Assembly: GCF_002139875.1 (NCBI RefSeq)
Contig: NZ_CP018793.1
Location: forward strand, 992,001-1,056,000
DNA: 64,000 nucleotides
Source of the DNA: Campylobacter vicugnae
GTDB lineage: Bacteria > Campylobacterota > Campylobacteria > Campylobacterales > Campylobacteraceae
Reading direction: 5' to 3'
A model generated the notes under the pieces. The model did no database searches. It worked only from the letters and a program-made list of their open reading frames with translations, and was not told the DNA's origin. Position 1 is the first letter of the stretch; each line of letters begins with the position of its first letter. Shown one piece after another: positions 31,741 through 41,109 of this stretch. The translations under genes and the position numbers were made by a program.

Positions 31741-34356
31741 ATGGCTGAATTTTATGATGCGAAAATAGTAGAAGAGAAATTTTATAAAATTTGCGAAGAT
31801 CGTGGATATTTTGAAATTGATGGAAATAAAAATATTCAAGAAGATGGCAAAACATTTTGCATTATGATGCCACCACCAAATGTTACTGGTGTTTTACACA
31901 TTGGACATGCATTAACATTTACTTTACAAGATATAATTACTCGATATAAAAGAATGGATGGCTATAAAACCCTATGGCAACCAGGTCTTGACCACGCAGG
32001 AATCGCTACGCAAAATGTAGTTGAAAAGCAGCTACTAGCTCAAGGTATAACCAAAGAGGAGTTAGGCAGAGATGAATTTCTTAAAAAAACATGGGAATGG
32101 AAAGAAAAAAGCGGTGGCACTATAGTCTATCAAATGAGACGCCTAGGTATAACCCCAGCATGGTCTAGAGAGAGATTTACTATGGATGAAGGGCTTAAAA
32201 ACTCGGTTAAAAAAGCCTTTGTAAATCTATATAATAAAGGGCTAATAATTCGTGGTAACTATATGGTTAATTGGTGTACTCATGATGGAGCATTAAGTGA
32301 TGTAGAAGTAGAACATAAAGCAAATAAAGGCAAACTATACCACTTAAAATATCCATTAGCCGATGAAAAATCTAAATTTGTAATAGTTGCTACAACTAGA
32401 CCAGAAACATATTTTGGCGATACTGCTGTAATGGTAAATCCAGATGATAACAGATATAAAGAATTAATTGGCAAAGAGGTTATACTGCCACTAATTAATC
32501 GTAAAATTAAGATTATTGCTGATAGCCATGTTGACAGTGAGTTTGGTACTGGCGTGGTTAAAGTTACTCCAGCTCACGATGTTAATGATTATGAAGTAGG
32601 AAAACGCCATAACTTAGAGTTTATCACCATCTTTGATGAAAAAGGGATTTTAAACGAGTATTGTGCTGAGTTTGAAGGATTAGAAAGATTAGAAGCTAGA
32701 GATAAGATCGTTCAAAAGTTACAAGATGAGGGCTTTGTAGAAAAAATAGAAGATTATGAAAACCAAGTTGGATATTGCTATAGATGTAAAAATGTAGTTG
32801 AACCATATATATCTAAGCAATGGTTTGTAAAATCTCAAATCGCAGATGAAGCCATCAAAAGCGTCAATGAAGGTAAGGCTAAATTCTACCCATCACATTG
32901 GATAAACAGCTTTAATGCTTGGATGAGAGAGCTTAAAGATTGGTGTATATCTCGTCAGCTTTGGTGGGGGCATCAAATTCCGGTATTTTACTGCGATTGC
33001 GGCCATGAGTGGGCTGATGAAAATGAGCCTTTACAATGTCCAAAATGTAATGGAGTTAAATTTACTCAAGACCCAGATGTGCTTGATACTTGGTTTAGTT
33101 CAGGATTATGGCCATTTAGTACGCTTGGGTGGGGAAATGGCAATGCCTTAAAAGGTCAAAAATGGAACGAAGGCGACTTGAGTGAATTTTATCCAAATAC
33201 AATGTTAATAACTGGTTTTGATATATTATTCTTCTGGGTTGCTAGAATGATGTTTCAAAGCAACAATGCTTTAGGAGAGTTGCCATTTAAAGATATATAC
33301 TTACACGCATTAGTAAAAGACAAAGATGGTAAAAAGATGAGTAAAAGTAGTGGCAACATAATTGATCCACTAAATATGATAGATGAATTTTCTGCTGATA
33401 TTTTACGCTTTACTCTAACTATATTATGCGTTCAAGGGCGTGATATTAGAATGAGTAATGAACAAATGGTACTAAGTAGAAACTTTACTAACAAACTATA
33501 TAATGCTAGTAAATTCCTACTAATGAATGCTGATAAATTTAGCGATTTTGATGAAAATGCAATTAGCACAAAACTTGGCAAATATATGCTAAATCGTTTT
33601 AAAATTGCCGTAAATGAGACTAGAAAAGCACTTGATAGTTATAGATTTAATGATGCTGCTGATAGGGTTTATAAGTTTTTATGGGATGAATTTTGTGATT
33701 GGGGTATTGAACTTAGCAAGGCTGATAAAAGCGCAATTAGCGAGCTAGGAATGATATTTAAAGAGAGTATGAAGCTGCTTAGTCCATTTATGCCATTTAT
33801 TAGCGAATATCTATATCACGAACTAAGTGGATCAAATTTAGAAAATAGCCAATCTATTATGATATCTAAATATCCAAAATCTAGTCAGATAGATAATAAT
33901 ATTATAGCTGAATTTGAGCTTATTATTGAGGCTATTATTAGCATTCGCCGCGCTAAAGCTACAATCGATCAAGGTAATGCTAAGATTGCTAAAGCCTTTA
34001 TCAAACTAAATAGCAATCTTGATATTAGTAGCTATCTAAGCTTTATCAAACTACTTGCTAAATGTCAAGATGTAGAGATAACAGAAGATATTATCAGCAA
34101 CTCTGCTAGAGATGTAAGTGAGAATTTAGAAAGTTTCGTACCACTTGCTGGAGTAGATACAACTGCTATTATAGCGCGTCTAAATAGTCAAAAAACAAAA
34201 CTAGAAAAAGAGATAGCTAAGCTTGAAAATATGCTAAATAATGAGAAATTTATAGCAAACGCACCACAAAATGTGCTTGAAACCAATCGTCAAGGACTAG
34301 CAGCTGCTAAAGATAAATTAGCAAAAGTAGTTAATGAATTAGGCAATTTAACATAA
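31741..34356 (+). CDS. valS: Valyl-tRNA synthetase
   Basis: An 871-residue class I synthetase. It has PPPNVTGVLHIGHALTF (HIGH region near residue 45), LWQPGLDHAGIATQ, the editing segment VATTRPETYFGDTAV, DVLDTWFSSGLWPFS, KMSKS in KDGKKMSKSSGN, and a C-terminal coiled-coil arm (RLNSQKTKLEKEIAKLENML) characteristic of ValRS. Start ATG has AAAGGGTTAAAT upstream. Transcription is divergent from fumC. Two tRNA-Val genes, its substrates, lie near 60300 and 60650. Confidence 0.97.
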   Translation: MAEFYDAKIVEEKFYKICEDRGYFEIDGNKNIQEDGKTFCIMMPPPNVTGVLHIGHALTFTLQDIITRYKRMDGYKTLWQPGLDHAGIATQNVVEKQLLAQGITKEELGRDEFLKKTWEWKEKSGGTIVYQMRRLGITPAWSRERFTMDEGLKNSVKKAFVNLYNKGLIIRGNYMVNWCTHDGALSDVEVEHKANKGKLYHLKYPLADEKSKFVIVATTRPETYFGDTAVMVNPDDNRYKELIGKEVILPLINRKIKIIADSHVDSEFGTGVVKVTPAHDVNDYEVGKRHNLEFITIFDEKGILNEYCAEFEGLERLEARDKIVQKLQDEGFVEKIEDYENQVGYCYRCKNVVEPYISKQWFVKSQIADEAIKSVNEGKAKFYPSHWINSFNAWMRELKDWCISRQLWWGHQIPVFYCDCGHEWADENEPLQCPKCNGVKFTQDPDVLDTWFSSGLWPFSTLGWGNGNALKGQKWNEGDLSEFYPNTMLITGFDILFFWVARMMFQSNNALGELPFKDIYLHALVKDKDGKKMSKSSGNIIDPLNMIDEFSADILRFTLTILCVQGRDIRMSNEQMVLSRNFTNKLYNASKFLLMNADKFSDFDENAISTKLGKYMLNRFKIAVNETRKALDSYRFNDAADRVYKFLWDEFCDWGIELSKADKSAISELGMIFKESMKLLSPFMPFISEYLYHELSGSNLENSQSIMISKYPKSSQIDNNIIAEFELIIEAIISIRRAKATIDQGNAKIAKAFIKLNSNLDISSYLSFIKLLAKCQDVEITEDIISNSARDVSENLESFVPLAGVDTTAIIARLNSQKTKLEKEIAKLENMLNNEKFIANAPQNVLETNRQGLAAAKDKLAKVVNELGNLT

Positions 34357-34425
34357 ATAAAATTTGGCAAAATCTATAAAGTATGATGATATAAATTTCA
34401 AAAATGTAGGCCAAAAGGATAAGAG

Positions 34426-35394
34426 TTGATACGCATAAAAAACCTAAAAAAATATTATGATAAACATCTTACTATAAATGATGTTAGTTGTGAGATAAAG
34501 CCTGGTGAAATTTTTGCTATTGTTGGTCACAGCGGAGCTGGAAAAAGCACGCTTTTACGCTGCATTAATGGGCTTGAAGGTTATCAAGATGGCAGTCTAA
34601 AAGTATTTGATAAAGAAATTTCGCAACTAAATGAGCAAGGTCTAAGAGAGTTAAGAAAAGATATAGGGATGATTTTTCAACACTTTGCTTTGATGAGTAG
34701 AAAGACCGTATTTGAAAATGTTGCTATGCCATTAGTTATGTGGGGATGGAATAAAAATGATATTAAAGATAGGGTTGAGGAGTTGCTAAAACTAGTCGGC
34801 CTAGAATCAAAGGCAAATAGCTATCCAAGCCAGTTAAGTGGTGGTCAAAAACAAAGAGTAGCCATAGCTAGAGCCTTAGCACTAAAACCAAAAATCCTCC
34901 TAAGCGATGAGGCTACTAGCGCACTAGATCCAAATACTACAAAGCAAATTCTATCTTTACTTGCTAAAATCAATCAAACTTTAGGTATTACTATAGTTAT
35001 TGTTACTCACGAGATGGATGTGGTAAAAAGCATAGCAAATAGAGCTATCTTGCTTGAAGGTGGAGTTATAACCAACTCTGGAAGTATTGTTGAGCTATTT
35101 TTAAATCCAAATGAAAATATGAAAAAATTCCTTGGTGAAGAGGAGATTTTGCCTAATGATGGAGTAAATATTAAGATATTTTTCCCACCTGATGTAGCTA
35201 TGCATAGTATAATAACACATATGGCAAGAGAGTTAAATATCGATTTTAACATAGTTTGGGGCAAACTTGAAAAGCTTGGAGATAAAGTTTTAGGTAGTTT
35301 AGTTATCAATGTAGAGCCAAAAGATGAACTAAAAGTAGAGGAATTTATCAAAAGCAAAGGCGCACTATATGAGATTATAAAGGAGATAAAATGA
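34426..35394 (+). CDS. metN: Methionine ABC transporter ATP-binding protein
   Basis: A 322-residue ATPase powering MetI for uptake of methionine. It shows Walker [10 protein letters not shown] (residues 34-42), the signature [15 protein letters not shown], Walker [13 protein letters not shown] and the switch His in IVTHEMD. The C-terminal part (about 245-322) is a NIL domain that senses methionine and inhibits transport. The start codon is TTG at 34426 with AAAAGGAT upstream. The stop overlaps the metI start (ATGA). metQ lies 1.2 kb downstream, after an inserted motility-type gene and thiD. Confidence 0.95.
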   Translation: MIRIKNLKKYYDKHLTINDVSCEIKPGEIFAIVGHSGAGKSTLLRCINGLEGYQDGSLKVFDKEISQLNEQGLRELRKDIGMIFQHFALMSRKTVFENVAMPLVMWGWNKNDIKDRVEELLKLVGLESKANSYPSQLSGGQKQRVAIARALALKPKILLSDEATSALDPNTTKQILSLLAKINQTLGITIVIVTHEMDVVKSIANRAILLEGGVITNSGSIVELFLNPNENMKKFLGEEEILPNDGVNIKIFFPPDVAMHSIITHMARELNIDFNIVWGKLEKLGDKVLGSLVINVEPKDELKVEEFIKSKGALYEIIKEIK

Positions 35395-36032
35395 TAGCAA
35401 AATTACTACTTGAAGCAACACTTGATACTTTATATATGACATTTGTATCTACATTTTTAGCCTTTATAATTGGGCTTGGATTAGCTATTATTTTGGTTAT
35501 AACTAATAAAAATGGCCTAAAACCAAATAAAGCAATATACAACGCATTGGATATTATAGTAAATACACTAAGAAGTTTTCCATTTATTATTCTTATAATT
35601 GTCCTATTTCCATTTACTAAATTTATTGTTGGCACCAGTATTGGCACTACTGCAACTATTGTTCCACTTACCATTGGCTCAGCGCCATTTATTGCTAGAT
35701 TAATAGAAAATGCTATGAATGAAGTAGATCATGGAATCATAGAAGCAGCCCTAAGCTATGGAGCTACCAAAACACAAATAATATTTAAAGTCATATTTAT
35801 AGAGGCCTTACCAAGCATTATAAATGCCATAACTCTTACATTAATAGTAGTAATTGGCTTTACAGCCATGGCTGGTGCCGTAGGTGGTGGCGGACTTGGC
35901 GATGTAGCTATGAGATATGGATTTCAACGCTTTAGACCAGATATTATGGCCTATACAGTTATTATATTAATTGCAATGGTTCAAATAATTCAAAGCAGTG
36001 GTAATTTCTTATATAAAATTACTAAAAAATAA
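35391..36032 (+). CDS. metI: Methionine ABC transporter permease
   Basis: A 213-residue MetI-family inner membrane permease with five hydrophobic segments and the EAA loop ([20 protein letters not shown]) that docks on MetN. The segment [23 protein letters not shown] is typical for the family. Start has AAAGGAG; it overlaps metN by 4 bases, so the two are made together. Confidence 0.95.
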   Translation: MIAKLLLEATLDTLYMTFVSTFLAFIIGLGLAIILVITNKNGLKPNKAIYNALDIIVNTLRSFPFIILIIVLFPFTKFIVGTSIGTTATIVPLTIGSAPFIARLIENAMNEVDHGIIEAALSYGATKTQIIFKVIFIEALPSIINAITLTLIVVIGFTAMAGAVGGGGLGDVAMRYGFQRFRPDIMAYTVIILIAMVQIIQSSGNFLYKITKK

Positions 36033-36048
36033 TTAAATTTAAATTTTA

Positions 36049-36056
36049 GCCGATTT
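36049..36056 (+). promoter_or_regulatory. Possible sigma-28 -10 element (GCCGATTT)
   Basis: GCCGATTT lies 29 bases before the YjfB-like gene and resembles the FliA -10 consensus (GCCGATAA in enterics, CGATWT in Campylobacter). The upstream TAAA-rich sequence could hold a -35. This would fit a motility-linked gene. By-eye match only. Confidence 0.4.
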
Positions 36057-36085
36057 TATCTATGACTAAATTATAAGGAGTTCAT

Positions 36086-36310
36086 ATGTTATCAGGTATT
36101 AATGGTAATGCAGATACTCAATTAGCAGTTAGCACTATGGCGTTGAAAAAATCTATGGATATAGAACAAACTGCTATGAGCGATATTTTAAATGGCATAG
36201 TTGGTGCAAATATGCAAACTGCTAATAAAGATGTTCCAGTAATTACTGATCCTACGCAATTTGTCCAAGATGAGGCTCTAAAAGCTGGTAGATTAGATAT
36301 CTACGCTTAG
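36086..36310 (+). CDS. YjfB-like putative motility protein
   Basis: A 74-residue protein resembling the YjfB family (putative motility proteins): short N-terminal turn (MLSGINGN), a long helix (residues 12-45, QLAVSTMALKKSMDIEQTAM then SDILNGIVGAN) and a C-terminal tail. Members are small, often expressed with flagellar genes, and their exact role is unknown. A good Shine-Dalgarno (AAGGAG) precedes the ATG. A FliA-type -10 match upstream supports a flagellar link. It is an independent unit within the metNI ... metQ region and ends at a hairpin. Confidence 0.7.
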   Translation: MLSGINGNADTQLAVSTMALKKSMDIEQTAMSDILNGIVGANMQTANKDVPVITDPTQFVQDEALKAGRLDIYA

Positions 36311-36312
36311 TC

Positions 36313-36333
36313 TAGAGAGGTTAAGCCTCTCTA
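36313..36333 (+). terminator. Hairpin after the YjfB-like gene
   Basis: Stem TAGAGAGG / CCTCTCTA with a 5-base loop, 3 bases after the stop and followed by an AT-rich run. Confidence 0.75.
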
Positions 36334-36373
36334 ATTATCTATAATTTATTAGTTTTAATTAAATTTAGTTTAT

Positions 36374-37153
36374 TTATAAAATCCAACAGTGATTAATAGG
36401 CCCATTTCCATGTCCTATTGCTATTGTGTTTTTAAGTGCATTTGTTACATAATCTTTAGCATTTTTAACTGAATCTTTTACACTTAATCCACTAGCGATA
36501 TTACACGCTATGGCTGATGAGAGCGTACATCCAGTACCATGAGTATTTTTCGTATCTATCTTAATAGCACTAAACTCAGTAAATTCACCATTTTCATATA
36601 GTAAATCAGTAGCATTACCTACAAAATGACCACCTTTTATCAAAACACTTTGACATCCATAGCTACTAATTTTTATAGCTGCAGCTCTCATATCATCTAT
36701 ATTTTTTATCTCTATACCGCTTAATACACTAGCTTCTGGTAAATTCGGCGTAACTACTCTAGCTAGAGCAAAAAGCTCATCAATATAAACACCAAGAGCA
36801 TTATCATCCATCAATCTTCCACCAGTAGTAGCCACCATTACTGGATCTAATACGATATTTTTACAATTGTATTGTTTTAACATCTTAGCAACTGAATGCA
36901 TAATATTTGCATTTGAGAGCATTCCTAGCTTAATAGCATCTGGAGTTATATCGCTTAAAACTGAATCAATTTGCGATTCTACAAACTCAGGCAAACAGTC
37001 TAAAACGCCACTTACTGCTGTAGTATTTTGCGCAGTTAATGAAACTATAACAGCCATTGCATAGAGCTTATGAGCAGTTATTGTCTTTATATCAGCTTGA
37101 ATCCCAGCTCCTCCTGATGGATCTGAGCCTGCTATAGATAGTACTTTTTTCAT
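36374..37153 (-). CDS. thiD: Hydroxymethylpyrimidine (phosphate) kinase
   Basis: ThiD phosphorylates HMP and HMP-phosphate for thiamine synthesis. The 259-residue ribokinase-fold protein begins SIAGSDPSGGAGIQADIKT, has VIVSLTAQNT, the segment VLDPVMVATTGGRLM, and the C-terminal anion hole and catalytic Asp region THGTGCTLSSAIA. Start has AAGGAAAA upstream. It is on the opposite strand to its neighbours, inserted between metI and metQ, and no other thi gene is in the window. Confidence 0.95.
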   Translation of the reverse strand: MKKVLSIAGSDPSGGAGIQADIKTITAHKLYAMAVIVSLTAQNTTAVSGVLDCLPEFVESQIDSVLSDITPDAIKLGMLSNANIMHSVAKMLKQYNCKNIVLDPVMVATTGGRLMDDNALGVYIDELFALARVVTPNLPEASVLSGIEIKNIDDMRAAAIKISSYGCQSVLIKGGHFVGNATDLLYENGEFTEFSAIKIDTKNTHGTGCTLSSAIACNIASGLSVKDSVKNAKDYVTNALKNTIAIGHGNGPINHCWIL

Positions 37154-37230
37154 ATTTTTCCTTATATTATTTTAAATTCATAATCTATTTTGTATAATAC
37201 CAAGTCAAATTTAATACTTAAGGATAAAAT

Positions 37231-38004
37231 ATGAAAAAATTACTTGCTTTAGGCCTAGTTGCTGCAAGCCTTGTAAGCTCTGCACTTGCTACAACTCTAA
37301 AGGTCGGTGCTACACCAGTTCCACATGCTGAGATACTTGAGTTTATCGCGCCAGAGCTAAAAAAATCAGGTATAAACTTAGAAGTTAAGGTATTTAATGA
37401 CTATGTAATACCAAATATTGCAGTTGAAGATGGGGATTTAGATGCTAATTTCTTCCAACATATACCATATTTAGATGAGTTTAATAAAAACAAAGGAACT
37501 CACTTAGTAAAAACTGTTGGAGTTCATCTAGAGCCAATGGGCGTATATAGCAAAAAGATAAAATCTATAAATGAACTAAAAGATGGTGCAATAGTAAGCA
37601 TACCAAATGATCCTACAAATGAGAGCCGTGCTTTAGATGTATTAGTATCTGCTAAATTGATAGAGGTTGATACAAATGCAAAACTACGCACCCCTTTAGA
37701 TATTACTAAAAATCCTAAAAATCTTAAATTTAAAGAGATAGAAGCAGCTACACTGCCACGCACTTTAAATGATGTAGATATAGCAGTTATTAATACAAAT
37801 TTTGCAATGAACGCAAACCTAAATCCTACAAAAGATGCTTTAATAATTGAATCTAAAGAGAGTCCATATGTAAATATCTTAGTTGTAAAAGATGGCAACC
37901 AAAATAAAGATAGTATAAAAGCTCTTAATAAAGCACTTCAAAGCCAAGCTGTCAGAGATTTTATAGCTCAAAAATACAAAGGCTCTATCGTTCCAGCTTT
38001 CTAA
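37231..38004 (+). CDS. metQ: Methionine-binding protein of the MetQ/NlpA family
   Basis: A 257-residue periplasmic binding protein: signal peptide (residues 1-20, MKKLLALGLVAASLVSSALA), then LKVGATPVPHAEILEFIAPELK and FFQHIPYLDEFN, hallmarks of MetQ/NlpA. It delivers methionine to MetNI. Unlike typical MetQ it has no Cys at the signal-peptide end, so it should be a soluble periplasmic protein rather than a lipoprotein. Start follows AAGGATAAAAT. Its terminator contains the -10 of the rpmB promoter in its loop. Confidence 0.92.
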   Translation: MKKLLALGLVAASLVSSALATTLKVGATPVPHAEILEFIAPELKKSGINLEVKVFNDYVIPNIAVEDGDLDANFFQHIPYLDEFNKNKGTHLVKTVGVHLEPMGVYSKKIKSINELKDGAIVSIPNDPTNESRALDVLVSAKLIEVDTNAKLRTPLDITKNPKNLKFKEIEAATLPRTLNDVDIAVINTNFAMNANLNPTKDALIIESKESPYVNILVVKDGNQNKDSIKALNKALQSQAVRDFIAQKYKGSIVPAF

Positions 38005-38027
38005 TTTAAATTCATTTTTAAGCTAAT

Positions 38028-38065
38028 TTTGGGGTTATTTTAGATATAATTAACCCCAAATTTTT
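38028..38065 (+). terminator. metQ terminator enclosing a promoter -10
   Basis: A 10-bp stem (TTTGGGGTTA / TAACCCCAAA) with a 13-base loop, followed by five T: a good intrinsic terminator for metQ. The loop contains TATAAT. Confidence 0.85.
38045..38050 (+). promoter_or_regulatory. rpmB promoter -10 box inside the metQ terminator loop
   Basis: TATAAT preceded by a T-rich sequence, 33 bases before the rpmB ATG. The start site would fall in the right arm of the terminator stem. Confidence 0.65.
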
Positions 38066-38083
38066 ATAAATTAAGGATATAAA

Positions 38084-38275
38084 ATGTCAAAAAAATGTGC
38101 AATTACGGGCAAAGGCCCTATGGTTGGAAATAACGTAAGCCACGCTAACAACAAAACAAAAAGAAGATTTATGCCAAACCTTCGCACAGTCCGTGTAATG
38201 CTAGAAGATGGTACAACTAGAAAAATTAGAGTTGCAGCTTCTACTTTAAGAACAATGAAAAAACAATCAAAATAG
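38084..38275 (+). CDS. rpmB: 50S ribosomal protein L28
   Basis: A 63-residue basic L28 with [20 protein letters not shown] and [13 protein letters not shown], followed by [15 protein letters not shown]. Length is typical of the short bacterial form. AAGGAT precedes the ATG. It is followed after 18 bases by the potassium-channel-like gene, probably cotranscribed. Confidence 0.97.
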   Translation: MSKKCAITGKGPMVGNNVSHANNKTKRRFMPNLRTVRVMLEDGTTRKIRVAASTLRTMKKQSK

Positions 38276-38293
38276 CATATAAAAGAGGAATTT

Positions 38294-39424
38294 ATGTCTT
38301 TAATAAAAAAGATTAAAAAATTCCTCAACTGGGCTGATGAGTCCAAACCTGAATATGATCTAAATACCGAACTATACCAACAATTAAAATCTTTCCGTCT
38401 CCCAATTATATTTGTAGTTTTGATGATGCTTTTTGGCACACTTGGCTATATGATTACTAGTAATTTTACACTCATTGATGCAATTTATCAAGCGGGGATG
38501 ACATTTACTACTGTTGGATTTACTGAGGTCTCACATATAAATACTGCTGGACGCCTTTTTACCATACTTTTTATACTTATAGGCTTTTGTTTTTTTACTT
38601 TTTCTATGGGTCTTGTTATTGAAGTTATCAAAAAAGGGGTTCTAACTAGGATCTTAAAGGAAAGAAATATGATATACAAGATTGCAAGGCTTAAAAATCA
38701 CTTTGTTATCTGTCATCACAATCTCTATACTATAGAACTCTCAAGACAGTTTAGAGAAAATCATATCCCATTTGTCGTAATAGACAATAGAGAGGATTTA
38801 GCTCAGATAGCCGAAACATATAAATATCCATACTATATAATAGATGAGCCACACACTCAATCAGCCATATTAAAATCTCATCTCTCAAGTGCTAAAGGAT
38901 TGATAACCCTTAGCTCTAATATTGCTGATAATATCGCTCTTATAGCTACAGTTAGACTATATGAAAAAGAGCTTGGCAGAGTAAAGCCCTACTTTATCAT
39001 GACTAACTCAGATAATGATAGCGATACACAAAAACTTATTAAATTAGGTGCAGATTCAGTAGTAAGCCCTTCAAAACTAGTAGCTCAAAGAATCTCAGCT
39101 ATGAGCGTGCGTCCAGATATGGAGAATATTTTAGAGCAATTTTTATACAAAAAAGATTCTCCAATAGATATAGAAGAGATCAAAGTTCCAGAGGCCTCTT
39201 GGATTAGATTTAAAAGAATCAAAGAAACCCACCTAAGAAAACTAACAAATGCTGATATTGTAGGCATCACAGACCAAAATGGGAAATTTAGCCCAATGCC
39301 AAATGGTGATACGTTAATTGGTACTGGCTCAAAGCTTTTAGTTATTGGTACAGCTGAGAGTATTAGGGCTACTAAGCGTCTTATTTTTAGTAAATACAAA
39401 CCAGAGGAGCTAAAATATGTTTAA
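38294..39424 (+). CDS. Two-helix potassium-channel-like protein with RCK domain
   Basis: A 376-residue protein: cytoplasmic N-terminus, helix 1 (about 35-54), pore loop (60-80), helix 2 (86-112), then a TrkA-N/RCK-type domain (about 135-250) and a TrkA-C-like domain (290-370). This is the layout of prokaryotic MthK-type channels, and a channel of this kind (KchA) supports K+ supply in Helicobacter. Two features are unusual: the selectivity filter reads TTVGFTE (72-78), so the last Gly of TVGYG is Thr, and the RCK nucleotide-binding GxGxxG is replaced by CHHNLYT (140-146). Ion selectivity and ligand are therefore uncertain. Start has AGAGGAATTT; it overlaps argJ by 8 bases. Confidence 0.85.
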   Translation: MSLIKKIKKFLNWADESKPEYDLNTELYQQLKSFRLPIIFVVLMMLFGTLGYMITSNFTLIDAIYQAGMTFTTVGFTEVSHINTAGRLFTILFILIGFCFFTFSMGLVIEVIKKGVLTRILKERNMIYKIARLKNHFVICHHNLYTIELSRQFRENHIPFVVIDNREDLAQIAETYKYPYYIIDEPHTQSAILKSHLSSAKGLITLSSNIADNIALIATVRLYEKELGRVKPYFIMTNSDNDSDTQKLIKLGADSVVSPSKLVAQRISAMSVRPDMENILEQFLYKKDSPIDIEEIKVPEASWIRFKRIKETHLRKLTNADIVGITDQNGKFSPMPNGDTLIGTGSKLLVIGTAESIRATKRLIFSKYKPEELKYV

Positions 39425-40604
39425 TATAATTAGTCTTAAAAATGGTCTTGAAAATGTTGATGGATTCTTTTTTGGTGGCGTTAGCACTGGGCTTAAACCA
39501 AATGGTGATAACGACCTTGGATTTATCAGAGCCGATGAGCCATTTATGCTTTCAGCTAAATTTACATCAAATAAATTTCAAGCTGCACCGATTGTCCATT
39601 TTAAACGCTATAAAAAAGGATTTAAATCAAATTTCTTACTACTAAACTCAAAAAATGCCAATGCAATGACAGGGCAAAATGGAGTAGATGATATTGATGA
39701 GCTTTTTAAGATTTTAAATCAAAAAACCCCGCTAATAAATCCAATTATGAGCTCTACTGGAGTGATTGGATATAGATTAAATCAAGAAAAAATCAGATCT
39801 GGATTTGATAAATTTGATCTTAATCAAAAAAATAGCGACTCTGTAGCAAGAGCAATTATGACTACTGATAGCTTTAAAAAAGAGATAGCTTTTAGAGTTG
39901 AACTTGAAGATGGCAAAAGCTTTAATATCGCAGCTATCTGCAAAGGTGCAGGTATGATAAATCCAGCATTTGCCACTATGCTTTGTTTTATCCTTACTGA
40001 TGCTAATATCCCACAAAGCGATATGGATGAACTATTAGAAGCTACAACAAAGCATAGCTTTGATGCTGTAAGCGTAGATGGAGATACTAGCACCAATGAC
40101 ACATTAATGCTACTTAGCTCAGGCAAAAGCGGTGCATACGATAAAGAAGCTTTTAAATTCGCCCTAGATAAGATCACATTAGAAATGGCCTTAAATTTAG
40201 TCAAAGATGGCGAAGGTAGCACTAAGGTTGTCGCTTTTGAAGTAAAAGGTGCTGCTAACGATGATGAAGCTAGCAAAGCAGCTAAGGCACTTTCAAACTC
40301 ACTTTTAGTCAAAACAGCTATTTTTGGAGAGGATCCAAACTGGGGTAGGATCGCATCTACGATAGGTGCTAGTGGCATAGAATGCGATAGTGCTAAATTA
40401 GTTATCTACTATGATGATGTACTAGTATATGATAAAGATCACCCCGAACTAGATGAAGCAAGAGAGCAAAAAGCACACGCAGTAATGAAAAAAGATAGCT
40501 ACCGAATAATTTGTGATTTAGGTATTGCAAATGGTAAATTTACTGCATATGGATGCGACTTAGGGCATACTTATGTAAAAATCAATGCTGATTATAGATC
40601 ATAA
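39417..40604 (+). CDS. argJ: Ornithine acetyltransferase / N-acetylglutamate synthase
   Basis: ArgJ recycles the acetyl group from N-acetylornithine to glutamate in arginine synthesis. The 395-residue precursor self-cleaves before the nucleophilic Thr: the motif KGAGMINPAFATML places it at Ala186-Thr187. NSKNANAMTG, AIMTTDSF, ILTDA and GEDPNWGR are also typical. Start ATG lies in the end of the channel gene with GAGGAGCT upstream. Together with argH at 56311 it shows arginine synthesis. Confidence 0.95.
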   Translation: MFNIISLKNGLENVDGFFFGGVSTGLKPNGDNDLGFIRADEPFMLSAKFTSNKFQAAPIVHFKRYKKGFKSNFLLLNSKNANAMTGQNGVDDIDELFKILNQKTPLINPIMSSTGVIGYRLNQEKIRSGFDKFDLNQKNSDSVARAIMTTDSFKKEIAFRVELEDGKSFNIAAICKGAGMINPAFATMLCFILTDANIPQSDMDELLEATTKHSFDAVSVDGDTSTNDTLMLLSSGKSGAYDKEAFKFALDKITLEMALNLVKDGEGSTKVVAFEVKGAANDDEASKAAKALSNSLLVKTAIFGEDPNWGRIASTIGASGIECDSAKLVIYYDDVLVYDKDHPELDEAREQKAHAVMKKDSYRIICDLGIANGKFTAYGCDLGHTYVKINADYRS

Positions 40605-40665
40605 TTGGCTTGGTTTAAGTATCTTTTTTGTATAATGTTACGATTTTAAATTTAAAGGAGTATAA

Positions 40666-40896
40666 ATGCTACACGAATATAGAGATTTAATCACAGAATT
40701 AAAAGGCAAAAATGCACATTTTGATGCTGTATTTAACAAACATAATGACCTAGACCAAAAAATTCTAGATGTAGAAGAAGGTCGTGAGCATATGGATCAA
40801 TTTGAGCTAGAAACACTTAAAAAAGAGAAATTAAGACTCAAAGATGAAGCTTATCATATTCTAATGGAATATAAAAAATCTAAATCAAATAACTAA
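40666..40896 (+). CDS. DUF465 (YdcH-like) small coiled-coil protein
   Basis: A 76-residue, all-helical charged protein matching the YdcH/DUF465 pattern: MLHEYRDLITELKGKNAHFDAVFNKHNDLD near the start and a final LKKEKLRLKDEAYHILMEYKK. Members are widespread small cytoplasmic proteins of unknown role. Strong AAAGGAG before the ATG; TATAAT at 40632 is a likely -10. It is a single-gene unit, ending in a clear terminator. Confidence 0.88.
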   Translation: MLHEYRDLITELKGKNAHFDAVFNKHNDLDQKILDVEEGREHMDQFELETLKKEKLRLKDEAYHILMEYKKSKSNN

Positions 40897-40900
40897 TACA

Positions 40901-40923
40901 TTTGGGCTTTAAAGCCCAAATTT
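40901..40923 (+). terminator. Terminator after the DUF465 gene
   Basis: Perfect palindrome TTTGGGCTTT / AAAGCCCAAA followed by TTTA, 5 bases after the stop codon. Confidence 0.85.
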
Positions 40924-41109
40924 ACTCTAAATATTTAAAAGTGATACATTTACTTATTTTCTTCATAATACTTCTTTAATTATTTGTTAATATTTTATCT
41001 GTTTTTAAATATTTTTATATTACAATTAATTAGATTTAACGATACTAAATCTATACTAATTTTGTATAGCGAGTTTTATGTTAATATATCAAGTACAAAG
41101 GATAAATTT

